Assembly (NCBI GenBank): GCA_963082875.1
Contig: OY720097.1
Location: forward strand, 12,222,501-12,286,500
Direction of reading: 5' to 3'
DNA length: 64,000 nucleotides
DNA from: Corella eumyota
Lineage: Eukaryota; Chordata; Ascidiacea; Phlebobranchia; Corellidae
The position numbers and the translations under genes were made by a program. Every line of letters starts with the position of its first letter. Position 1 is the stretch's first letter. The notes under the pieces are model-generated. The model was not told the origin of the DNA. It saw nothing but the letters and a program-made list of their open reading frames with translations, and did not search any database. This document shows, piece after piece, positions 36,830 to 47,767 of the stretch.

Positions 36830-38178
36830 CAAACACTTTAAGTTTTAAAAATTTCATAACAAAAAAAAAATCTAAAAAAGTTAACCAAACTGCAGTGGTT
36901 AGGTTTTAATAAGAATCAAAAATAATTTTTTCTAAACCTTGAAAACTCAATAATAAAGTTCAATTAAACAAATTGTTGTGCTAAAGAAAAGAAACATGAC
37001 AAAGAGGAGAAAGAAAAGATTGGAATAAAACAACAAACAAATTTTGGTCCGTTAGATCTTGTCAGAACACCAAATATAAGATCCAAATCTGTTAAGCTAT
37101 TTTACTGGTGGTAAATAAATTTGTGCCTATACAGACCCAAATTTTGCTACTTATTTTGGCTATACACTAAACTAAATTATGTATCTATTATAAGATACTT
37201 TTTTACCAAAAAAATATAATTTTTAAAGGCTTCTATGTTCTTGTGTATACTATGGCCTTGCCTTAAATTCAGCTGATTTGGGGGGAGACCCATTCATTAA
37301 TTTGTTTTTATCGAGTTTGGTAGAAATCCCAGCAGTTTTTGTTTGTATTTTAGTATTGGAAAAATGGAGAAGTGTATCCACAGCTTTTATACTAATGCTG
37401 CCTGGTGTTGCTTGTATTACTATGTGGATTGTACCAAAGGGCAAGTGGTTTTTTATGTTTAAGAATCTATACCAACATACAAACCTATCACCTTTATCAC
37501 ATGTTCAGTATTTATTACCTTTATCTATACATAAAAAAATATAAAACTAGGTTTAATGCTAATTCTTTACTACAGAAATGTGAGTATGGGACGTGCAGCA
37601 GTTTTGCTACTAAAGGAGAAATTTTGTCGCCATTTTTTCGAACGTTGAATGCTATTTCTAAACCCTTACCATATGTTGTATTTGGTTTAATGTCAAATAT
37701 TGACAGTAAATTTTAGATTATTTTTTAAAATAAAATTAGCACATACCATATATACATTTTTTCTATTTAAATATCTTCTTAACTCTTGCTACTTGTAATT
37801 AACAAGCATTTTACTGTTATTTTCAAAGCAAAAACAAAATTAAAATAAACATGAAATTTAAACGCTAATTGTATAATATTACAATTTTTAAAAACAAAAC
37901 ATATTTATTTATGAATTATTTATACATATAAATTAAGAATAAATAACTATCAATTGAATTAATTAATATCTAAACATTTGTTTTTTGGTTTGATATTTCT
38001 CACTACAATTTTGTTATTTTGTAAATGAATTTTATTCTTATTTTTGCCTGAGGTCCTTGGCACTAGAGTACCATTAACTAATATTATTCAACTTTGATTA
38101 AAGAAAAAGCAGAAAGAAACAAAAGAAAAAACAATATCTTTTTATTACAGCACAGTTTAGACCAAGATGCTGCATAAG
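36830..38178 (+). pseudogene. SLC22 3'-half duplicate, tail 2 (decayed)
   Basis: Copies of SLC22 intron 6 and exon 7 (about 36,980-37,112), exon 8 (about 37,229-37,441), exon 10 (about 37,576-37,710) and exon 11 (about 38,028-38,175) in the same order and strand as the parent. Exons 1-6 and 9 are absent. Exon 8 carries a 2-base loss near 37,370 (EKWRSVSTA against EKWGRRLSTA), exon 10 is frameshifted and exon 11 has lost an internal stretch. There is no promoter or first half, so it cannot make a transporter. Confidence 0.85.
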
Positions 38179-38894
38179 TTTTAAAACTTTTAGTTAAAAA
38201 TTTAACCTACTAGCTTATATTGTCTAAGTAAATTAATATCATGTAGGCAATAGTATTTCACTTGTATTAAAAACTATAAATATTTCCAGGCTTCACAAAC
38301 ATATATAAAAACCAAACAAATTAAAATCTAATACGATTTTATAGATTTTGTTTTATATAAACAACCAACACAAAAATCAAAATTATATCTAATATAGCAA
38401 ATATTTTTTTAACAAATACTTTTAAAGCTAAAGTTAGTTTAACATTTACCGACATCAATAATAAATTGCTATTTCTAGTCGGTTTATTAACAAAACAGAA
38501 CAAAATTTTTATTAATTTAAGTTGAAGGCATGATTTTAACATTTTATCAAAGATTTATTAGGTAACAAATCAAATATAAAGAGCTATGTCTAACACATAA
38601 AATTAATAAAAATATGTAAATAAGTATTACCTTGTTTAATATTTACTGATATTATATTGCATTTAGCATAACAGATTTTAATCAATGTAACCAAGCACTA
38701 AAATTTAATTTAAAATATAATCAATTTATTAACTCATTCATTATTACACAACATTAAATAGATTTTTAAATAACATAAATTTTATTTATCAGTCTAATGA
38801 TAAAAATAATAATTGCCTTTTATAAAAAAATGGGACTTTACCTAATACTAAAACAAAAATTTATCTTATATAAAAAAAATTACTTTTATTTTAT
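38179..38894. other. Spacer between SLC22 tail 2 and array copy 3
   Basis: No gene. Part of it (about 38,380-38,560) resembles 44,060-44,190, giving another trace of the repeated unit. The right end probably holds the 3' UTR of copy 3. Confidence 0.55.
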
Positions 38895-41549
38895 TTAGAC
38901 TACATTTTTTTTTAACCCAAGTTTTTTATAAAAATATTTTCTGAGATATTGAGACCACTTAACTGCAGCAAAATAACGATAAAAACAACCTAAAATAGCT
39001 TTATCATTAAAAAATCGCTGATTTTCCTGACTATTTTCAAGTGTAAGACGCATCTCTTCCAAATTAAAAAGCAATGCTTTAGAAAAATCATTGTGTTCAA
39101 AATAGTATTCGGCATAAATAGAGTAGCAGTTGCATATTGTTCCGAGATGAAGTGATGGATCTTTTCTAAACCTGTGCTCACACCATCTTGCATATGCGTA
39201 AGCCATATCAATATCACCAATACGCTGAAAATACCAACCAAGGAATAATTCCATTTCACCAATTTCAAAAGAAACTTCTAATTTGTTTGTTTCAACTTTA
39301 TTTAGCCATTGTTTTACTACATCATAACTGTTAAAAAGGTCTTTCTTCTGCCATTTAGTAGATATACGTGATAAAGCTTTGAATTGTGTACTGTATAGGT
39401 GATAAAAAGCTTTAAAACAATCATTTTCAACTTCAATTTTTAAAAATGTTTGAGTTATTTGCAGTAAATAACCTTTCTCTGATTTAATATGAAAAATAAC
39501 CATGTTTGGAATTTCAGAATCATACACATATGTATTTACATGATTAGTTATAAGATCAATTGAATCTTGAGTTATTTTGTTAATTTTTTTGATAACCTGG
39601 GGAAATTCCTTAGATCTTGATGGAATCAATGTTTCAAAAATACTTGATAACATATTTTTAGGCACTTTATCACAAAAATAGGTAAAACCTTTTAATGATT
39701 TTTTTAATTTTGAAATAGACATTTCTGTGTAATTTAAAAGATCTTTATAATCACTTTCAGATTCACATTTTTGTAAACGGGCTTTAGCAATACCCTCAAA
39801 TTCATTTATGTAAGAAAAATACTTGCTGGCCTCATCATGCATTTCTAAATTCTCATAAGATCTTCCAACATACATGCGAAGTCGATTAATAGAGCCATCA
39901 TCAAGGGTCTTACAGTTTTTTAAAGAATCATATAATTCAAAAATTTCTTCATTCATGTTTAATATTTGAAATACAGCCATCTTATTATCTAAGTTATTCC
40001 GTAAGGACCTCAGCATGGTGATAAATGAAGGAGTTATGCTACAATAACAATAAATGTTTCCAACAATCTCGAAACATTCAGCAAGAGCAGTTTTGCCAAC
40101 CATTTTCCTAAGATTTGTAATGATTTGATTTTTTGCAATTTCAAACCAATTTCCTCTTGTAAGAATGTCAGATTGAGCCATTTCTATTTGGTAAGATTTT
40201 AAACGAATCTCACAAGCTATTGCAACGGCATATGACATTTCATGTCCAATATTTTTTGAAAGAACATCAAATTGCATCAAACTTTGAAGTATATCAAAAC
40301 TGCAAGGCTTACTAATTTTAAATATTCGGCCGAGAACAGATACAAAAAATGTAATAGATCGATATATAAAAGATTTAAAATTAAAATTTTCATGTATTCC
40401 ATATCTAAGTACAAGTTCTGTGAAGTTAAATTGCTGCAAGTCACTTAACATTTTGTTTAAAGAAGATTTTATTAAAGGTGCTTGCTTAACAAAAGATTCA
40501 TGAATACTTTTTGTTCCAGATACAAAGCAAGTCTGTCTTAAAACATCTGAAAGATGATATCCATTTTTTAGATCCTCTTCAGAAGTTAAATATTTGAGCA
40601 TTAAACTAACAGGTTTAATTAATTCAACAGTATGAGGCTTTAGCTTTGATGTAGTTTGCCTACCAAGTGGAAATTTACATGCAGGTAATTGAAATCCATC
40701 AAAACAAATTCCTTTTTTATTAAAATCAAAAAACCAGTTGTCCTCTTGTCCATTTAAAACAGGAATAGCAACTGCTGGTAAAATAGTTTCACCCAAATTG
40801 ATAATTATTACATGAAATATTACTGAATACCATCTAAAATACTTTAATACTGTAGAATATCTTTTACTATTTTGGATACCTTCTTTAAGTAAAATCACAT
40901 GTTCAAAATCAGAGTAGGGAGTTATTTCACGTCTTGCTAATGACCCCATACCAACAAGAGCAAATTTACATGGTATTTTCCCCAATATATCAATGCACTC
41001 ATCAGATATAAACTTCATCAATCCAGTATATTGGATTGCTATATTTAGCTGTAACAATTTTATTTTCACAATTTTTGCCCTTTCCCTATTGTTTTTTGAA
41101 TTAACATTACTCGACTCTGAAACATTAAACTTAGATTTGTGGGCTAAAGTAGCACAAGTTTTTTCTCGCATTACTTTTATTTTAGCTTTTACTTTGTCAG
41201 CTAACACCATTAAATTTGTTAATAGTTTTTGAGCATTTGCCATCCTTAAGATTTCTTTGCAAGCATTTTGTAAACCATTAATTACATCTATGTTAGTAGG
41301 ATTTCTTAGAAGTGCAGCATTCCATAAGGCTATGCTTTGAATTAAGGTTAGTTTGTCGGCTTCTCCACCCCCTTTTGCAAAGTAAAGTTCGGCCAGTTGT
41401 TTAAAAATAAGTGAAGTTTGAAAAAGTGTTTCCTTGTCTTCCATTTCTTTGTATTTTCCACATTGAACTTTGGTACAATAAGATTTTAAGTTGCTTACTA
41501 AGTTTTTTTCAAGTTCCATTTTGCTTTTACAACTACGAAACAACATCAA
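38895..41549 (-). CDS. Nucleotidyltransferase-like/TPR protein, array copy 3 (intact)
   Basis: Intronless 884-aa gene. The first 140 residues and the 5' flank are almost identical to copy 1, making these the most recent pair at their 5' ends; the C-terminal half is distinct. The motif VGMGSLARREITPYSDFEH, ICFDGFQLPA and GRQTTSKLKPHTVELIKP are intact. Residues about 255-275 are shorter than in other copies (VLNGQEDNWFFDF). TPR-like units include HDEASKYFSYINEFEG and DMAYAYARWCEH. The C-terminus extends about 20 residues beyond the other copies and ends in a lysine-rich stretch (YFYKKLGLKKNVV). As in copy 1, an internal Met (41,519) aligns with the start of copies 2 and 6. Confidence 0.85.
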   Translation of the reverse strand: MMLFRSCKSKMELEKNLVSNLKSYCTKVQCGKYKEMEDKETLFQTSLIFKQLAELYFAKGGGEADKLTLIQSIALWNAALLRNPTNIDVINGLQNACKEILRMANAQKLLTNLMVLADKVKAKIKVMREKTCATLAHKSKFNVSESSNVNSKNNRERAKIVKIKLLQLNIAIQYTGLMKFISDECIDILGKIPCKFALVGMGSLARREITPYSDFEHVILLKEGIQNSKRYSTVLKYFRWYSVIFHVIIINLGETILPAVAIPVLNGQEDNWFFDFNKKGICFDGFQLPACKFPLGRQTTSKLKPHTVELIKPVSLMLKYLTSEEDLKNGYHLSDVLRQTCFVSGTKSIHESFVKQAPLIKSSLNKMLSDLQQFNFTELVLRYGIHENFNFKSFIYRSITFFVSVLGRIFKISKPCSFDILQSLMQFDVLSKNIGHEMSYAVAIACEIRLKSYQIEMAQSDILTRGNWFEIAKNQIITNLRKMVGKTALAECFEIVGNIYCYCSITPSFITMLRSLRNNLDNKMAVFQILNMNEEIFELYDSLKNCKTLDDGSINRLRMYVGRSYENLEMHDEASKYFSYINEFEGIAKARLQKCESESDYKDLLNYTEMSISKLKKSLKGFTYFCDKVPKNMLSSIFETLIPSRSKEFPQVIKKINKITQDSIDLITNHVNTYVYDSEIPNMVIFHIKSEKGYLLQITQTFLKIEVENDCFKAFYHLYSTQFKALSRISTKWQKKDLFNSYDVVKQWLNKVETNKLEVSFEIGEMELFLGWYFQRIGDIDMAYAYARWCEHRFRKDPSLHLGTICNCYSIYAEYYFEHNDFSKALLFNLEEMRLTLENSQENQRFFNDKAILGCFYRYFAAVKWSQYLRKYFYKKLGLKKNVV

Positions 41550-41814
41550 AATAAAAATTTTCTTATATTGTCTTTCTTTTGGCTAAAACAAAGAATAAAT
41601 ACTTTATTGCTTTTACAACTTTCTTTTTAAATTCTATGAAAGTATGTAATAAGTTAAACATTACCTGTTAAGTAAATAGCACATGACTAAAGCAGAGAGA
41701 TATTATTTGCCTTAGTGTTAGCAGTTTGCAGCTTTGAATGATTTGTTGATATAACCTTGTAACTGTTGCTTAATATCATTGTTTTAAAATTAAACAAATG
41801 CATAACACTCCATT

Positions 41815-43735
41815 TTTATGATATTAAAAATTTTGAACTATTAAAATAGCAACTGAAATCGTAATGCCAAAAGACAGGGTAAGAGTTGGACAGACTTGCT
41901 AAGCTTTCTATGCCCTGGGCTTCTGCTTGCTTGCAATGTACAGGTATTTTTAAGGGATTGGAGAAAGTTGCAACTTGCGATTTCCATACCATTTCTGGGA
42001 ATTTTAACATTTTATTGGTAATATATATTTATCAATGACAATACCAAATGATTTACAACTAACTAAATATAATAATTTTCTGTAAAGTTTTCAAAACAAC
42101 TTCAAAGTGTTTTAAAATATAAGAAAATCAAAATAATAGAAATTAACACACAACCAATAAACATTTTATACAATTTTAAAGGTTATTGTTTGAATCACCA
42201 AGATGGTTAGTATCAAGAAAAAGATACAAAGAGGCTGATGCCGGTATACAAAAACTTATTAAAAGTGCAAACCTACCACAACAACCTAATGACGCTATTC
42301 TACTTAGCCAAATGGCAAAAGGGTAAATCATAACAAAAAGAATCAAAAACTAAAATTTTAAAAATTTCATAACAAAAGAGACCAAAAAAAAACTTCACCA
42401 AACTGCAGTGGTTAGTTAGATTTTAATAAAACTCGAAAATATTTTTTTTTAACCTTAATTACTCAAAAATAAAAGTTCTGATTAAACAAATTGTTGTGCT
42501 AGAGAGAATAAACATGACAAAGAGGAAGAAGTAGAAATTGGAGAAAAACAACAAACAGATTTTGGCCCACCAAATATGAGATCCAAGTCTCTTAAGCTAT
42601 TTTATTGCTGGTAAATAAATTTGTGCCTATACAGACCCAAATTTTGCTATTTAAGCTCTAAAGTGCAATATAACTCATTTTGGCTGTATAGTAAACTGAT
42701 ATATCTAAAATACATTTTTAGCAAAAAAAAAATTTTCACAGGCTTGTATGTTCGTGTGTATACTACGGCCTTACCTTAAATTCAGCTGATTTGGGGGGAG
42801 ACCCATTCATCAATTTGTTTTTATCGGGTTTGGTAGAAATACCGGCAGTATTTGTTTGCATTTTAATATTGGAAAAATGGGGAAGAAGATTATCTACTGC
42901 TTTTACACTAATGCTGTCTGGTGTTGCTTGTATTACTAAATCATTAAATTGATTTTGTCATTTTTTCCCGTCGCATTGTTGTAATATTAATTGTATATCG
43001 TATTTATTATTTACTTTTATCAATGCGCAAAAAACCAAAAAAAAATAAAATAAAAAATGTGGATTGTACCAAAAGGCAAGTGGTTTTTTATATTTAAGAA
43101 TGTATACCAACATACAACCCTATAACCTTTATCACATGTTTATTGCATTATTTATAGATCAGTCACAAAAAAAATTTTTAACCATTAAACTTCTTTTAGA
43201 ATTGCTGTGGCTTAATATAACATGTTCTTTGATTGGTAAATTCAGTATTGCAGCAGCGTTTAGTTCTGTTTATATTTATGCCACAGAACTTTACCCAAAA
43301 AAGTTTAATAACTTAATATAAAGTTTAATTTAAAAAGTTTAAAGTTTAATAAAGTTTAATAACTTAATATATACATAGTATCTTCATTAAAGTCAGTATT
43401 TATTACCTTTATCTATACATGAAAAAGTATAAAACTAGGTTTAATGCTAACTTTTTTATTAAAGAAATGTGGGTATGGGGCTGTGCAGTAGTTTTGCCCC
43501 GATAGGAGGAACTTTGTCGCCGTTTATCGGAATGTTGGATGCTATTTCTGAACCCTTACCATATGTTGTATTTGGTTTAATGTCCATTGTTGGAGGTAAA
43601 CCAGTATTTACTAAATAAAATTGGTATTTTCCATACAAAAGGGCATTTTCATCAACAAACATAACAACATCATTTTTAGAGTATACACAAAGTTAAAATT
43701 TACATTAAGTTTAAACACTAATTTGTATTAAAATT
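41815..43735 (+). pseudogene. SLC22 3'-half duplicate, tail 3 (decayed)
   Basis: Younger copy of the SLC22 3' half: exon 5 (about 41,850-42,018), exon 6 (about 42,187-42,325), a shortened exon 7 (about 42,504-42,612), exon 8 (about 42,742-43,078, split by an insertion), exon 9 (about 43,199-43,300) and exon 10 (about 43,469-43,598). Exon 11 is missing. The exon 5 copy has a 1-base loss (GGTATTTTTAAGGGATTGG against GTATTTTTTAAGG), exon 6 and 7 frames are disturbed, and the exon 9 copy loses its donor. No 5' half or promoter is present. Confidence 0.87.
42938..43060. mobile_element. About 120-bp insertion with A-rich 3' end in SLC22 tail 3
   Basis: The parent exon 8 reads TTACTATGTGGATTG. In tail 3 the sequence breaks after TTACT, about 120 bp of unrelated sequence follows ending in an A-rich tract (AAAAAAAAATAAAATAAAAA), and the exon resumes with ATGTGGATTG. 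This looks like a short non-autonomous retroposon or a filler insertion. No clear target-site duplication is seen, so the class is uncertain. Confidence 0.55.
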
Positions 43736-44524
43736 TACTAGAGTAAAAGACTCTTATTAAAAACTAGAAATGTACCCAGAACTCACAAACATACTTAAAA
43801 ACGAAAGAAAATTAATGCTAACCTTACAAATCATATAGTAAAATAAATGTTTGTATAAAATAAAAGTATAATGACATTTCTACTATAAATAAAAAAAAGT
43901 AATTGCCATATATGTGCATGTTTTGTTACTGCCATGCAATAAACTGTGTTGTTGTGTTTGTTGTTCTGCAATTGTAAATACAATAAACTGTTTGCTTTGC
44001 ACAATATGCTATTTAACTAATTTGTTTTTAAGTGTTTAGTCACGTTTAAAAAAAGAGTTTTGAACCTATAGTTAATTTGACATTTATCAACACCTATATT
44101 AAATTTCTATCTTTAGTTAGTTTATTATCAAATCAAAACAAAAATCTAACCAATTTAAGTTAAAAGCATGATTTTAACAATTTATAAAACATTTAAAAGG
44201 GAACAAAACAAATAAACTAAGCCATGTTAAACAAATAAATTTTAGAAATGAAATTGTAAATAAGTAAAAGCTTGTTTAATATTATTATCTGTAGTTCATT
44301 TAGCACAACAGGTTTTAATCAATGTAACTATCATGTACTACAAATTTAATTAAAAAAATAATCGCCTATTTTAAACTAAAACCTAATTTTACAAAATGCT
44401 ATTTTTAACCTAATTTATTTTTGAAAAAAGAGACTATCTGTAAATAGTAAAATTTTATCCTGCATATTAAACACTGAAAGTTGTTAATACAAGTTTTTTT
44501 TAAATTTACATTTCAGTATTTGAA
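43736..44524. other. Duplicated SLC22 3' flank and spacer
   Basis: This aligns with the sequence following the SLC22 gene at about 32,395-32,720, including the TACAATAAAC poly(A) context (43,982-43,987), and further on with 38,380-38,880. No coding region. Confidence 0.65.
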
Positions 44525-47089
44525 GCTGTCGATACATACTTATAAAAATCTCTTAACATAGTTTGTATGTTAACCGCCTCTTGATCATCCATTCAACTAT
44601 ATTCAAGGCGAAGGCAAATTTCTTTTAAATTAAAAAGCAACGCTGTGGAAATGTCTTTATTATGAAAATAGTACACTGCATAACTAGCATAGCCTGTACA
44701 TAATGATTTAATGTGAAGCGACAGATCTTTTCGTGTAACATGTTCACACCATCTTACATATGCATAAGCCATATCAAACTCACTGATACGAAGAAAATAT
44801 TGACCAAGTTGTAAATCTATATCACCTTGATCAAATCCAATATTGCATTGGTTTGCTGGAAATTCACACATTTTTTTTAAAAAAACAGCAAAATTTAAAA
44901 TTTCCTGTTATTGGCTTTTAGAAGCAAGTTTCACAAAAACAATAAAATGCCTAAAATAAAGCTTTACGTTGTGTAAAGCATAAGAGTACTCCACTGTAAT
45001 GTTTTTAATTAAAGTCTTAAATAAACCACATCAATATGAACGTTAAAAAAGGCTTCAAACTGATGAGTGACCATATTTGGTATTTCAGAATGGTGAACAT
45101 AAGAAATTACATGATTACTTATAAGATCAATTGGTTCTTGAGTTATTTCGTGAATTTCTTTTATAACTTGAAAAAATTCCTCAAATCTTGATGGGATTAA
45201 TCTTTTAAAAAAACTTATTGACATGGTATAGGGCACTTCATTAGTTAAATATTTAAAACTTGTAATAGAATTTTTCAATTTGTCAATCGATATTTTTGTG
45301 TATTCACAAAGTTTAATATAGTCTTCCTGAGATTTACATTTGTAACAACATGATTCTGCAACACCTTCAAACTCGTTTATCATTGTATAAACTTCAATTG
45401 CCTTACCATACATCCCTAAAATATCATAAGATCTTCCAGCATATTTGCGAAGTCGATACATAGAACCAGCACTTATAGCCATGTTGTCTTTTAAAGAATT
45501 ATACAAGTCAATGCTTTCTTTGTTCATTTCTAAAACTTTAAACACACCAAACTTATTATCTAAAGAATTGCGAGAGGAAACAAGTTTAGTGATCAATAAT
45601 GGGTCTTTATTACAAACAAGATATATCCCTGTAACAATTTTAAAAAATTCAGCAAGAGTAGTTTTGCCAACCATTTGTTTAAGATATTTTACTATGGGAT
45701 TGTTTTCAATGCTAAACCAATTTCCTCTTTTAAAAAGATCAAACTGAGACATTTTTTTTTGGTAAGACTTTAAACAAATTTCACAAGCTATTGCAACAGC
45801 ATATGACATTTCATGCCCCATGTTTTTTAGAAGAACATTAGATTGCATTAAACTTTCAAGAACATCGAAACTGCAAGACTGATTTATTTTAAACCTTTGA
45901 CTGAGAGTTGATACAAAAAATGTTATAGCTCTGTATATAAAAGATTTAAAATTAAAATTTTGTAGGAACATACCTTCAGTAAAGATTCTGGAAAGATTAA
46001 ATTGCTGCAAATCATTCAACATTTTTTCAGTAAATGATTCTAAAATAGGTATTTTGATAACAAAAGATTCATGAATACCTTTGGTCCCTGATACAAAGCA
46101 AGTCTGCCTTAAAACATCAGAAAGATGATATCCATTTTTTAGATCTTCTTCAAAAGTTTAAAATTTTAGCATTAAACTAACAGGTTTAATTAATTCAACA
46201 GTATGAAGCTTTAGCTTTGATGTAGTTTGCCTACCAAGTGGAAATTTACATGCAGGCAATTGAAATCCATCAAAAGAAATTCCCTTTTCCTTGATGTCAA
46301 AAAAACAGTTATGCTCTTTATTATTTGGATTGTTTAAAGAAGGAATAGCAACTGCTGGTAAAAAGGTTTCGCCCAAATTGATAACTGTTATATGAAATAT
46401 TACTGAATACCATCTAAAATACTCTAAAACTGCTGGGTATGTTTTACTATTTTGAATACCTTCTTTGAGTAAAATCATGTGTTCAAAGTCAGAGTAGGGA
46501 GTTATTTCACGTCTTGCTAAAGAACCCATACCAACAAGAACAAATTCACATGGTATTGGACCCAATATATCAATGCACTCATCAGATATAAACTTCATTA
46601 TGTCAGTATACTGGATTGCTATATTGAGCTGTAACAATTTAATTTTTACAATTTTTGCCCTTTCGTTATTGTTTTGTGAGTTAACATTACAGGATTCAAT
46701 AAATAAGGGGAAGGACTAGTTATATTTCGCATTACTTTTATTCTAGATTTCACTTCAGCAGATATTGCCATTCAATTTGTAAATGGATTTTGAGCATTTG
46801 CCATCCTTAAAATCTTTTGGCATGCAACCTGTAAACCATTATTGACAACCAAGTTAACAGGATTTCTTAAAAGTGCAGCATTCCATAAGGCTATGCTTTG
46901 AATTACAGTTAGTTTGTCCGCTTGATTTTTTCCTTTTGCAAAGTAAAGTTCAGCAAGTTGTTGGAAAATATGTGCAATTTTAAAAAGTGTATTCTCATCT
47001 TCGAATTCTTTGTATTTTCCATCTTGTACTTTGATACAACAAGACTTTAATTTGCTTATTAAATTAAACTCATCTTGTTTAAATTCCAT
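44525..47089 (-). pseudogene. Nucleotidyltransferase/TPR gene, array copy 4 (broken)
   Basis: A full-length copy very close to copy 2, from the MEFKQDEFNLISKLK start at 47,089 to the stop-equivalent near 44,525, but no longer open. Four frames remain: 46,772-47,161, 46,158-46,637, 45,009-46,022 and 44,593-44,871. A short deletion lies near 46,715 with a frame change around 46,640-46,770, an in-frame stop occurs after MLKF at 46,158, and frame changes lie near 45,020 and 44,880. The motif GMGSLARREITPYSDFEH survives. Its closeness to copy 2 suggests the breaks are recent. Confidence 0.87.
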
Positions 47090-47767
47090 TTTTCTTTTAA
47101 CTAAAATGAACAAAAGAACATTTTGCCATATGTATATGGACTTAAAAATAAAACAAATCATATTTCTATAGTTACTTCTCTTTTCGTTTTAATAGCCCCT
47201 TTTGAAGCTTAACTAAGCATGTCAAAAATTAAGTAAATATATAATAATTAGGATAAAGAAACTTTATATGCCTTATAGTTTTGAATAAATTTTTTTTACT
47301 CCATTAATAAAGCAATCATATAAAACTTAAATTTTATAATGAAAAAAGTCTTAAAATCTAATATTTTGTAATCGCCCTTTAAAAAAAAATTAATCAATTA
47401 AAATATATAAAAAAATGTATATATATATCTTGTTAAAATGAAAAAAAATTTTTTAAAAAAAAAAAACCATAGGTTGTTAATCTACAATAACTTCTTAATA
47501 AAAAATTATTGTTAAGCAACAAACAATATCTTTCTTATTTTTAAATATATTTTATTTCGAAAAAAAATATATATTTGTGGTAAAAAGATTTAATTTAAAG
47601 AACAAAAACTTAAATTTACATTGTTTTGAATAATAATAATAATAGTTTTTAAAACCCCACCCAACGCCAACTTTTAAAACAAGTTTACAAAAATACACAA
47701 AAATAATTTTTAACCAACGTAACAAAAAAACTAAGGTTCTTGCTAATTTAGTATACTTTTTAAATTA
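47090..47767. other. Spacer between copies 4 and 5
   Basis: Homologous along its length to 50,374-51,066. Shared blocks include GTTTTGAATAATAATAATAA and ACCCCACCCAACGCCAACTT. It is the 5' flank of copy 4 and the 3' flank of copy 5 at once. No gene. Confidence 0.8.

Noticed and set aside
43310-43370. Tandem AAGTTTAATA-type repeat as a functional element
   Set aside because: Short, imperfect and inside a pseudogene intron; probably slippage only.
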